The position numbers and the translations under genes were made by a program. A stretch of DNA of 9,603 bases from JANNRA01 sp031401035 (lineage in GTDB: Bacteria; Desulfobacterota; Binatia; HRBIN30; CADEER01): contig JANNRA010000175.1 of NCBI GenBank assembly GCA_031401035.1, positions 1-9,603 of the forward strand, written 5' to 3'. The notes under the pieces were generated by a model. That model was not told where the DNA came from, searched no databases, and was given only the letters and a program-made list of their open reading frames with translations. Each line of letters begins with the position of its first letter. Positions within the stretch are counted from its first letter, which is position 1. Below are positions 1 through 7,580 of this stretch, piece after piece.

Positions 1-112
1 CGCGCGGTCGTCCCCCCGCCCGGGTCGCCCGCCCCGCCGCCGGCCCCTCGGGGGCGTGGGGCGCGGCCGGGGGGGGGGGCCCCCCCCCGCCCCCCCCGCC
101 CCCCCGCGCCGC
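1..112. other. Low-complexity poly-G/poly-C window edge, probably low-quality sequence
   Basis: This stretch is almost entirely G and C, with a run of 11 G (69-79) directly followed by 9 C (80-88) and further C7-C8 runs up to about 105. In the AddB frame it reads as Pro/Gly/Arg-rich nonsense. From about 106 onward (PLPELAALL) the protein looks like an ordinary helical AddB-type sequence. The simplest reading is assembly or basecalling error at a contig end. A true GC-rich linker cannot be excluded. Confidence 0.6.
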
Positions 113-2961
113 TGCCCGAGCTCGCCGCGCTGCTCGCCGGATACGAGGCGGCCCTCGCCGACGCCGGCCTGGCCGACCGCGCCGCGCTGTTCATCGCCGC
201 CGCACGCGCTCCCCTGCCCGACCTGCCGCTGTTGCTGCTCGACGTGCCGCTGACCAGCCACAGCGAGGCGGCGTTCGCGACGGCGCTGGCGGCGGCAGCG
301 CCGCAGGTACTGGTCACGGTGCCGGCGGGCGACGAGACGCTGCGCGTCTGGGGCGAGCCCCTGGAGGGCGCCGCCCCGTCGGCGCCGGTCGCCTCGGATC
401 AAGGATGCTCCATGCAACAGGCGCCGACGGGGCGGCGCCCTCCAGGGAGGCAGTCCAGCCTCGAGCGCCTGCGGCTGCACCTCTTCCAAGCCGGCAGCCC
501 GCCCGTCGCCGTGCCCGACGACTCGGTGCGCTTCTTTTCCGCCCCCGGTGAGGGACGCGAGACGGTGGAGATCGCGCGCGCCATTCTCGACGAAGCCGCC
601 GCCGGGACGCCGTTCGACGCCATGGCGGTGCTGCTGCGTACGCCGGCCGCGTACTGCCCGTTGCTCGAGACCGCCTTGCGCCGCGCCGGCGTGCCCGCCT
701 GGTTTGCACCCGGCACGACACGCCCCGACCCGGCCGGACGCGCCCTGCTCGCCCTGCTCGCCTGCGCCGCCGAGGGCCTGTCGGCGCGCCGCTTCGCCGA
801 GTATCTGTCCCTCGCCCAGGCCCCGACGGCCGGCGCGGCCGCCGCCGCGTGGAGCGCGCCCGCCGACGAGGCCCTCGGCGCGGCGCTGGCGCCGGCCGAC
901 GAAACCGCCGCCGGCGCGGCCGACCGCAGCGACGATGAAGGCGGCGGCGTCCCGGCGCCGTGGCGTTGGGAGGCGCTGCTCGTCGACGCCTCCGTCGTCG
1001 GCGGCGCCGCGCGTTGGCGCCGGCGCCTCGGCGGCCTCGACGCGGAACTGGCGGCGCACGCCGACCGCCTCGCCGCGGACGACCCCGATTCAACCCATCT
1101 GGCGACGCTGCGGCGCGAGCGCGCCCAGCTCGCCCACCTGCAAGCGTTCGCCCTGCCGATCATCGACACGCTGGCGGCCCTGCCCGACTCGGCATCATGG
1201 GGCGAGTGGCTCGCCCAGCTCGGCGCCCTCGTCCGACGCGTGCTGCGCCGACCGCAGGGCGCCCTGGCGGTCCTCGCCGAGCTGGCGCCGATGGCGCGCG
1301 TCGGCCCGGTCGGGCTCGACGAGGTGCGCGCCGTGCTCGCGGAGCGCCTGTCGCTGCTGGCCGAGGAGCCGCCGCCGTCGCGCCATGGGCGGGTCTTCGT
1401 CGGCGCCCTGGATCAGGCGCGCGGCCGCGCCTTCGCCGTCGTCTTCGTTCCCGGCCTGGCCGAGCGAGTCTTCCCGCAACGCCCGCGCGAGGACCCACTG
1501 CTGCCGGACGCCCTGCGCGCCGATCTGCACACCCGTTGCGGCGCCGCCCTCGCCGACCAGCGCACGCGCGGCGGCCGCGAGCGTCTCCTGCTGCGCCTCG
1601 CCGTCGGCGCCGCGACGCAGCGCCTGTGGCTCTCGTACCCGCGCGTCGACGTCGTCGAGGCGCGCCCGCGCGTCACGTCCTTTTACGGCCTCGACGTCGC
1701 ACGCGCCGTGCGCGGCGGCATCCCCGACGTCGAAGGGCTCGAACGCGAGGCCGAAGCCGCGGTGCGCGCCCGACTCGTCTGGCCGGCCCCCCTCGACGCG
1801 GGCGCCGCGATCGACGACGCCGAGCACGACCTGGCGACGCTCGGCGCGCTGCTCGACCCCAGTGCCGCCGCCGCACCGCGCGGCGCGGCGCAGTATCTGC
1901 TGCAGCTCAACCCGCACCTCGCACGCGCCCTGCGCAGCCGCTACGCACGCTGGCGGCCCGGTCGCTGGAGCGCACACGACGGCCTGGTACACCCCGGCCC
2001 CGCCGCCGCCGCCGCCCTCGCCACGCACCGCCTGGGCGCGCGCCCATACTCGGTGTCTGCCCTGCAGCACTTCGCCGTGTGTCCCTACCGCTTCTACCTG
2101 GCGGCCGTGCTGCGTCTGGCGCCGCGGCCGGCGGTGACGCGCCCGGAGCAGCTCGATCCGCTGACGCGCGGCCGCCTCTTCCACCGCGTCCAGGCCGCGA
2201 CGCTGCGCGCCCTTGCCGCGGCCGCGTTGTTGCCGCTCGCCGCCGCGCACCTCGGTACCGCCGACGGCCTGCTCGACGCGGCGCTCGACGGCGAGGCGCG
2301 TCGGCTCGCCGACGCGGTGCGGCCACCGATCGCCCGCGTCTGGGATGACGCCATCGCCGCGCTGCGCAGCGATCTGCTCGCCTGGCTGCGCCATCTCGCC
2401 GCCCAGGGCGCGGTATGGACGCCGCACTACGTGGAGTTCGCCTTTGGTTTGCCCGGCGACGCCGACCGCGATCCCGCCAGCCGGCCCGATCCGGTCACCC
2501 TGCCCGGCGGCGCCCGGCTGCGCGGCGCCGTCGACCTCATCGAGCGTCACGCCGGCGGCACCGCCTGGCGGGTCACCGATCACAAGACCGGCGCCGACCA
2601 CACCGCGCCCGGCCTGGTGATCGGCGGCGGCGCGACGCTGCAGCCGGTCCTCTACGCGCTCGCCGTCGAAGCCGCCCTGGGCGTGCCGGTTGCCGAGGCG
2701 CGACTGTTCTTCTGCACCAGCCACGGCGGCTTTGCCGAGCGCGTCGTGCGCGTCGACGAGGGCGCCCGCGCCGCCGCCGCCGCGCTGCTGGCGACCGTCG
2801 ACCAGGCGCTGGCCGACGGGATGCTGCCAGCGGCGCCGGCTCGGGATGCCTGCGGGCGCTGCGACTTCCGCTCCGTCTGCGGGCCGTATGAGGCCGAGCG
2901 CATGCAGCGCAAGGATCCGACACCGCTGCGCGGGCTGCTGGCACTGCGAGCGAGACCATGA
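1..2961 (+). CDS. addB: AddB/RexB-like nuclease subunit of a helicase-nuclease, 5' end outside the window
   Basis: The frame is open from base 1 to the TGA at 2959-2961, giving 986 visible residues; the true start and probably the N-terminal nucleotide-binding part lie upstream. The protein looks like the AddB subunit that pairs with AddA to unwind and resect double-strand DNA ends for RecA-dependent repair in the cytoplasm. Seen in the sequence (residues counted from base 1): an inactivated-helicase region with a family-typical segment GRVFVGALDQARGRAF and following FVPGLAERVFPQR (nt 1387-1490). A C-terminal PD-(D/E)XK nuclease follows, with LFH (His728), GAVD (Asp845), VTDHKTG (Asp860, Lys862) and LQPVLYAL (Gln881). 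Cys694 in FAVCPYRFYL together with Cys951, Cys954 and Cys960 forms the split 4Fe-4S signature known from AddB. The stop overlaps the next gene's ATG. Oddities: a palindromic element is read through in frame at 359-447, and bases 1-110 are low complexity. It could also be filed simply as a PD-(D/E)XK nuclease family protein; the AddB role rests on the motifs and the AddA neighbour. Confidence 0.88.
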   Translation, partial: RAVVPPPGSPAPPPAPRGRGARPGGGAPPRPPRPPAPLPELAALLAGYEAALADAGLADRAALFIAAARAPLPDLPLLLLDVPLTSHSEAAFATALAAAAPQVLVTVPAGDETLRVWGEPLEGAAPSAPVASDQGCSMQQAPTGRRPPGRQSSLERLRLHLFQAGSPPVAVPDDSVRFFSAPGEGRETVEIARAILDEAAAGTPFDAMAVLLRTPAAYCPLLETALRRAGVPAWFAPGTTRPDPAGRALLALLACAAEGLSARRFAEYLSLAQAPTAGAAAAAWSAPADEALGAALAPADETAAGAADRSDDEGGGVPAPWRWEALLVDASVVGGAARWRRRLGGLDAELAAHADRLAADDPDSTHLATLRRERAQLAHLQAFALPIIDTLAALPDSASWGEWLAQLGALVRRVLRRPQGALAVLAELAPMARVGPVGLDEVRAVLAERLSLLAEEPPPSRHGRVFVGALDQARGRAFAVVFVPGLAERVFPQRPREDPLLPDALRADLHTRCGAALADQRTRGGRERLLLRLAVGAATQRLWLSYPRVDVVEARPRVTSFYGLDVARAVRGGIPDVEGLEREAEAAVRARLVWPAPLDAGAAIDDAEHDLATLGALLDPSAAAAPRGAAQYLLQLNPHLARALRSRYARWRPGRWSAHDGLVHPGPAAAAALATHRLGARPYSVSALQHFAVCPYRFYLAAVLRLAPRPAVTRPEQLDPLTRGRLFHRVQAATLRALAAAALLPLAAAHLGTADGLLDAALDGEARRLADAVRPPIARVWDDAIAALRSDLLAWLRHLAAQGAVWTPHYVEFAFGLPGDADRDPASRPDPVTLPGGARLRGAVDLIERHAGGTAWRVTDHKTGADHTAPGLVIGGGATLQPVLYALAVEAALGVPVAEARLFFCTSHGGFAERVVRVDEGARAAAAALLATVDQALADGMLPAAPARDACGRCDFRSVCGPYEAERMQRKDPTPLRGLLALRARP
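359..447. repeat. Perfect 28-bp inverted repeat with 33-nt spacer (REP/MITE-like) inside the AddB-like frame
   Basis: The left arm 359-386 (begins CCCTGGAGGGCGCC) and the right arm 420-447 are exact reverse complements over 28 bp. The 33-nt spacer can itself pair partly (for example GT at 388-389 with AC at 417-418, and GC at 391-392 with GC at 414-415), so the whole 89 nt could fold into one long hairpin. Because of the symmetry, both strands encode nearly the same peptide (LEGAAPSAPVA). In the AddB frame the element is translated without a stop between GDETLRVWGE and SSLERLRLHLF, both normal-looking protein. No terminal target duplication is evident. This resembles the non-autonomous palindromic units dispersed in high-GC genomes; whether it is repeated in this genome cannot be seen here. 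Confidence 0.82.
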
Positions 2962-5900
2962 GCGGCGCGGCGCTCAGCGACGCGCCGGCCCGCGCGCGCA
3001 TCCGCGCCGATCTCGACACCACCCTGGTGGTCGAAGCGGCCGCTGGCACCGGTAAGACCAGCGAGCTGGTGCGGCGCATCATCGCCGTCCTCGCCACCGG
3101 TCGCGCCACGGTCGAGCGCCTAGCGGCGGTGACCTTCACCGAGAAGGCGGCCGGCGAGCTCAAGCTGCGCCTGCGCGCCGGCCTCGAAGCGGCGCGCCAG
3201 GCGGCGCCAGCCGGCAGCCCGGCGGCGCCCCATCTCGAAGATGCGCTGGCGCGGCTCGAGGAGGCGCGCGTCAGCACCATCCACGGCTTCTGCGCCGACC
3301 TGCTGCGCGAACGCCCGGTCGAGGCGCGCGTCGACCCGCAGTTCCGCGTCCTCACCGAGGGCGAGGCCGAGCGGCTGCACCGCGAAGCCTTCGAGCGCTG
3401 GCTCGAGGCCTGTCTCGAGGACCCGCCCGAGGGCGTGCGCCGCGCCCTGCGGCGCCCCGGCTGGGGCGACCAGCCACCCAGCGAGCGGCTGCGGCGGGCC
3501 AGCTGGGAGCTGACGCAGTGGCGCGACTTCCCCGCCGCCTGGCGGCGCGACGACTTCGCGCGCGGCCCGGCGATCGAGGCGCTGATGGCCCAGGTGAGTG
3601 CCTTCGCCGACCTCACCGAACGCGGCGCGGCGACCGACCCCCTGGTGCGCGGCACCGCGCCGCTGCGCGCCCTGCGCGACGCATGGCGGCGGCACGACGC
3701 GGTCGCGCCGCGCGACCACGACGGACTCGAGGGAACGCTGGTCGCGCTGGCGCAGAACCGGGCGCTGACCACCTGGATCAAGAAAGGGCGGGGCAAGTTC
3801 TTCGCCAGGGAGATCACTCGCCAGGCCGTGCTCGACCTGCACGCCGAGCTGGTCGCCGGGCTGGACCGATTTCGCCGCGCCGCCGACGCCGATCTCGCCG
3901 CCGCTCTGCACGCCGCCCTGCGCGACTCGGTCGCCGCCTACGAAGCCCGCAAGGCCAACGCCGGCGCACTCGATTTCGTCGACCTGCTGGTCCGCGCCCG
4001 CGACCTGGTGCGCGACGACGCGGCGGTGCGCGCCGCCATGCAGGCGCGCCTCTCGCATCTGTTCGTCGATGAGTTCCAGGACACCGACCCGCTGCAGGCC
4101 GAGATCCTGCTCCTCCTCGCCGCCGACGATCCCGCCGTCTGCGATTGGCGCCGCGCCCACCCGACGCCTGGCAAGCTGTTCATCGTCGCCGACCCCAAGC
4201 AGGCGATCTACCGCTTCCGGCGCGCCGATGTCGGCATCTACGCGGCGACGAAGGCGCTCCTGCTCGCCGCCGATGCCGCCTGCGTCACCCTGACCACCAG
4301 CTTTCGCGGCACACCGGCGCTGCAGCACTTCGTCAACGCTGCCTTCGCGCCGTTGATGACCGGCGACGCCGAGGCGCTGCAGGCGGAGTACGTCCCGCTC
4401 GCACCGCACCGCGCCGATCCCGAGGGCCAGCCGAGCCTGATCGCCCTGCCCGTCCCGGCCCCCTACGGCTACAGCAACATCACCAAGGCGGCGATCAACG
4501 CCTCGCTGCCCGACGCGGTCGGCGCCTTCGTCGACTGGCTGATCGCGCACAGCGGCTGGACGGTCAGCGACCGCGGGCATCCAGAGCGCCGCGTCCCGGT
4601 GGCGGCGCGCCACGTCTGCCTCCTCTTCCGCCGCTTCACCAACTGGGGCCGCGACATCACCCGCGACTACGTGCGCGCGCTCGAGGCGCGCGGCGTGCCG
4701 CATCTGCTGGTCGGCGGCAAGTCGTTCCACGACCGCGAGGAGGTGGAGACCCTGCGCGCCGCGCTCACCGCCATCGAGTGGCCGGACGACGAGCTCGCCC
4801 TCTACGCTACCCTGCGCGGCTCGCTCTTCGCCCTCGGCGACGAACTGCTCCTCTGCTGGCGCGCCGCGCACGGCCGCCTGCACCCGCTCCGCCTGCCGAC
4901 CGAGCCGGTCGCCGAGGCGCTCGCGCCGGTGGCCACGGCGCTGCGCGAGCTCGCCGACCTGCACCGCGCCCGCAATCGGCGGCCGATCGCCGACACCATC
5001 GCCCGCCTGCTCGACACGACGCGCGCCCACGCCGCCTTTGCGCTAAGGCCGTCGGGCGAGCAGGCGCTAGCGAACGTCCTGCACCTCGCCGAGCTGGCGC
5101 GCACCTACGAGCGCGACGGGGCGGTGTCGTTCCGCGGCTTCGTCGAACGTCTGATCGACGACGCCGAGCACGGCCAGGCTGCCGAGGCGCCAATCCTCGA
5201 GGAGGGCAGCGAGGGCGTGCGCATCATGACCGCCCACAAGGCGAAAGGGCTCGAGTTCCCCGTCGTGGTGCTGGCCGACATCACCGCCAAGCAGGCCGGC
5301 GGCGTCGGCCGCTGGATCGATGCGCCGCGCCACCTCTGCGCCGTGCGCATCGCCGGCTGGGCGCCGCGCGAGCTGCTCGAACACGAAGCGGAGGAAGCGG
5401 CGCGTGACCTCGCCGAGGGCGTGCGCGTCGCGTACGTCGCGGCGACCCGGGCGCGCGACCTGCTGGTCGTGCCGGCGGTCGGCGACGCGCCGTTCGCCGA
5501 CGGGTGGGTGTCGTGCCTGAACGATGCGTTGTACCCCGACGCCGCCGGCCGCCGCGCCCCCGCCGTCGCGCCCGGCTGCCCGCCGTTCGGGGCGGACTCG
5601 GTGCTCGAGCGGCCGCCGGAAATGGACTTCGAGGCCGACCCGGTGCGCCCCGGCCTGCACGCGCGCGACGGGTACGGCGTCGCATGGTGGGACCCGCGCG
5701 CCCTCGCCCTCGGCGCCGTGCCGCGCTTCGGCATCCGCCAGGAGGAGCTGCTCGACAAGGACGCGCCACCGGCCCTGGTCGAAGCGCGCCTGGACGCGTA
5801 TCGCACCTGGGCGGCCAGCCGCGCCGCGGCGCGCGCCGCCGGGGCGGAGCCGAGCCGGCGCGTCGCGACGGTCACGGCGCGCGCTGAGGGCGGCGACCCG

Positions 5901-6380
5901 GGCGCGGCCGCCGTCACACTGGTCGAACTGCCCATCGACGCGGCGCGGCCATTCGGCGCGCGCTTCGGCGCTCTGGTCCATGCCGTGCTCGCCAGCGCCG
6001 CGCTCGACGCGCCGCCCGACGACGTCGCCGCCGCGGCGGCGCTGCAGGGCCGCCTGCTCGCCGCCCCGACGGCGGAGATCGACGCGGCGACGGCAGCCTG
6101 CGTCGTTGCCCTGGCGCATCCGCTGTTCGAGCGCGCGCGCGCGGCGGCGGTCTGTCGGCGCGAGACGCCGGTCCTGTTCGTCGCTGCCGACGGCGTCCTG
6201 GTCGACGGCGTCGTCGACCTCGCCTTCCGCGAGCCCGACGGCTGGGTGGTCGTCGACTTCAAGACCGACGCCACGCTCGCCGCGCGGCTCGACGCCTACC
6301 GCGCCCAGGTGGCGCTCTACGCGCGCGGCATCAGCGCGGCGACGCACCTGCCGGCCCGCGGCATCGTCCTGCGCGTCTGA
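2958..6380 (+). CDS. addA: AddA-like UvrD/RecB-family helicase-nuclease, complete (1140 aa)
   Basis: This is an ATP-driven SF1A 3'-5' helicase fused to a RecB-type nuclease, the motor subunit of an AddAB end-resection enzyme. Motifs in order: Walker A AAAGTGKT (27-34), motif Ia AAVTFTEKAAGELK (56-69), STIHGFCADLLRERP (106-120), Walker B LFVDEFQDTDPLQ (368-380), motif III IVADPKQAIYRFR (409-421), motif IV TTSFRG (446-451), motif V RIMTAHKAKGLEFPVV (755-770) and motif VI VAYVAATRARDLLVV (824-838). The C-terminal nuclease has GALVHAVL (His1008), VDGVVDLAF (Asp1087), VVVDFKTD (Asp1100, Lys1102) and YRAQVALYA (Gln1117, Tyr1121). All helicase and nuclease residues are present, so it should be active; the length is normal for AddA. 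The ATG at 2958 overlaps the upstream TGA as ATGA, with only a weak Shine-Dalgarno site, suggesting translational coupling. It ends 19 bp from the convergent Rieske gene; those 19 bp hold a GCGGCGCCGC palindrome but no T-rich tail. RecB is an alternative label, but an AddB-type partner favours AddA. Confidence 0.93.
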   Translation: MSGAALSDAPARARIRADLDTTLVVEAAAGTGKTSELVRRIIAVLATGRATVERLAAVTFTEKAAGELKLRLRAGLEAARQAAPAGSPAAPHLEDALARLEEARVSTIHGFCADLLRERPVEARVDPQFRVLTEGEAERLHREAFERWLEACLEDPPEGVRRALRRPGWGDQPPSERLRRASWELTQWRDFPAAWRRDDFARGPAIEALMAQVSAFADLTERGAATDPLVRGTAPLRALRDAWRRHDAVAPRDHDGLEGTLVALAQNRALTTWIKKGRGKFFAREITRQAVLDLHAELVAGLDRFRRAADADLAAALHAALRDSVAAYEARKANAGALDFVDLLVRARDLVRDDAAVRAAMQARLSHLFVDEFQDTDPLQAEILLLLAADDPAVCDWRRAHPTPGKLFIVADPKQAIYRFRRADVGIYAATKALLLAADAACVTLTTSFRGTPALQHFVNAAFAPLMTGDAEALQAEYVPLAPHRADPEGQPSLIALPVPAPYGYSNITKAAINASLPDAVGAFVDWLIAHSGWTVSDRGHPERRVPVAARHVCLLFRRFTNWGRDITRDYVRALEARGVPHLLVGGKSFHDREEVETLRAALTAIEWPDDELALYATLRGSLFALGDELLLCWRAAHGRLHPLRLPTEPVAEALAPVATALRELADLHRARNRRPIADTIARLLDTTRAHAAFALRPSGEQALANVLHLAELARTYERDGAVSFRGFVERLIDDAEHGQAAEAPILEEGSEGVRIMTAHKAKGLEFPVVVLADITAKQAGGVGRWIDAPRHLCAVRIAGWAPRELLEHEAEEAARDLAEGVRVAYVAATRARDLLVVPAVGDAPFADGWVSCLNDALYPDAAGRRAPAVAPGCPPFGADSVLERPPEMDFEADPVRPGLHARDGYGVAWWDPRALALGAVPRFGIRQEELLDKDAPPALVEARLDAYRTWAASRAAARAAGAEPSRRVATVTARAEGGDPGAAAVTLVELPIDAARPFGARFGALVHAVLASAALDAPPDDVAAAAALQGRLLAAPTAEIDAATAACVVALAHPLFERARAAAVCRRETPVLFVAADGVLVDGVVDLAFREPDGWVVVDFKTDATLAARLDAYRAQVALYARGISAATHLPARGIVLRV

Positions 6381-6399
6381 GCGGCGGCGCCGCGCGCGC

Positions 6400-7440
6400 T
6401 CAGGCCGAGGCGGCGGGCGGCGCGGCGTAGAACTGGCGGGCCCAGGAGCGGTACTTGCCGATCGGACCGTCGCCCTGGGCCAGCGCCGGCGGATGGACGT
6501 AGCGCTTGTGCTGCCAGATGTCGAAGTCCTGGCTGGCATCGACGGCCAGGGCGAGCAGCAGTCCGCGGCCGATGAGAGCAGCACGCAGGGCGCTCGGCAA
6601 CACGCGCAGCCAGGGTTGGACGTCGTCGCCCCCATAACCGCTGGCGGCCAGGTGGAGGGCGATGCGCTCGCCGTCGATGGGCGACGGCAGCACCCACAGG
6701 CGGGCGCGGATGTCGACGCCCTGCACTCGAACGTCGACCATCGAATAGCCGAGCCCGTGGATGTGGGTCTCGAACTGGAAGTCGAAGTGCACCCACCGAC
6801 CGATCAGCGGCATCGGGCGCCGGGCGGCGAAGGCGGTGCTCAGATAGGGGCCGTCGACCTGAACGTCGCGCAGCATGCGCACCGAGCGGTAGCCGTGCAC
6901 CCAGGCGAAGTGGCCGAGGTCGACGCTGTTCTCAGTCGTCTCCTGTGGATGCGCGGCGATGACGAAGCGCCGGTACACCGGCGTGCTCCAGCCGCTCGCC
7001 GCGACGGCCGGAATCTCCCAGTCCGGCGCGCCCCCCTCCGTGCCGTGGTAGACGAGGAGCATGCCGTTGCGCTCGCGCAGCGGCCAGGTCCGCGCCACCG
7101 CGTTGGGCGGCGGCTTGCTGTCGTAGCCGGTCGCCACGCAGCGACCCTCGGCATCGAACTGGAAGCCGTGGAACGGGCAGCGCAGCACCTCACCGCAGAC
7201 GCGTCCCCCGTGCCCAAGGTGCGCGCCCAGGTGTGGACAATAGGCGTCGATGGCGGCGGCGCGCCCCGAGGCGGTACGGAAGAGCAGCAGCTCGTTCCCC
7301 GCCAGCGCGCGGGTCAGCGTCCCAAGCCGCGGCAACTCGTCGGCAAAGGCGACCGCGTACCAGCCACTCGGATACGGCGGGAGCGCCCGTCGCGGCGCCG
7401 CCAGCGTCGCCTCCATCTTCAGCCTGCCCCGCATTGCCAT
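6400..7440 (-). CDS. Rieske [2Fe-2S] non-heme iron oxygenase, KshA / cholesterol 7-desaturase-like
   Basis: A 346-residue oxygenase alpha subunit. The N-terminal Rieske domain binds a 2Fe-2S cluster through Cys68-X-His70 and Cys88-X2-His91 (AYCPHLGAHLGHGG ... RCPFHGF), with the classic 17-residue spacing. The catalytic domain carries ENSVDLGHFAWVHG (170-183), where His177 and His182 should bind the mononuclear iron with Asp174 bridging. The C-terminal SQDFDIWQHKRYV (303-315) supplies the likely third ligand, Asp305 or Asp307. The ending DGPIGKYRSWARQFY resembles 3-ketosteroid 9-alpha-hydroxylase KshA and the DAF-36/Neverland sterol desaturases, so a steroid, sterol or similar polycyclic substrate is a reasonable inference, not a proof. 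Such enzymes need a ferredoxin reductase; none is encoded in this window. Start: ATGs at 7440, 7434 and 7416 are all possible. The one at 7416 (MEATLAAP) has an AGG about 9 nt upstream and may be the true start. The gene is separated from the upstream DUF1993 gene by a probable terminator, so it likely has its own promoter. Confidence 0.92.
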   Translation of the reverse strand: MAMRGRLKMEATLAAPRRALPPYPSGWYAVAFADELPRLGTLTRALAGNELLLFRTASGRAAAIDAYCPHLGAHLGHGGRVCGEVLRCPFHGFQFDAEGRCVATGYDSKPPPNAVARTWPLRERNGMLLVYHGTEGGAPDWEIPAVAASGWSTPVYRRFVIAAHPQETTENSVDLGHFAWVHGYRSVRMLRDVQVDGPYLSTAFAARRPMPLIGRWVHFDFQFETHIHGLGYSMVDVRVQGVDIRARLWVLPSPIDGERIALHLAASGYGGDDVQPWLRVLPSALRAALIGRGLLLALAVDASQDFDIWQHKRYVHPPALAQGDGPIGKYRSWARQFYAAPPAASA

Positions 7441-7544
7441 GCCCTACGCGCGGAGGCAGCGCCCGGATTGCCGTCGCCGGCCGCCCGGGTGCGACCTCGA
7501 GAGATGAAAACAAGCCATACATGCAGGTCGCGGCAGAACAAGAC

Positions 7545-7573
7545 GCCGGCGGCGTGCGCGTCGCGCCGCCGGC
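7545..7573 (-). terminator. Probable Rho-independent terminator downstream of the DUF1993 gene
   Basis: A perfect 10-bp stem (GCCGGCGGCG at 7545-7554 with CGCCGCCGGC at 7564-7573) encloses a 9-nt loop. It begins 7 bases after the DUF1993 stop in the direction of transcription. On the minus strand the stem is followed by GTCTTGTTCTG, which is moderately T-rich and stands out in this GC-rich DNA. The rest of the 140-bp gap to the Rieske gene (7441-7544) includes the most AT-rich patch of the area, about 7499-7541, where a Rieske promoter could lie; I cannot pick convincing -35/-10 boxes. Confidence 0.5.
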
Positions 7574-7580
7574 CGGTCGG

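Noticed and set aside
359..447. CRISPR repeat or phage attachment site for the palindromic element
   Set aside because: There is a single unit with no spaced copies, and no integrase or tRNA gene is nearby; a REP/MITE-like unit fits better.
1195..2724. Open frame of 509 codons on the minus strand opposite the AddB-like gene
   Set aside because: Antisense shadow; the plus strand here encodes the nuclease motifs and Fe-S cysteines.
6381..6399. Bidirectional terminator between the convergent addA-like and Rieske genes
   Set aside because: The 19-bp gap has only a short GC palindrome and no T-rich tail on either strand.
5067..6635. Open frame of 522 codons on the minus strand opposite addA and the Rieske 3' end
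   Set aside because: It is the antisense shadow of the helicase motifs V-VI and nuclease domain; the predicted protein is low-complexity and unrecognisable.
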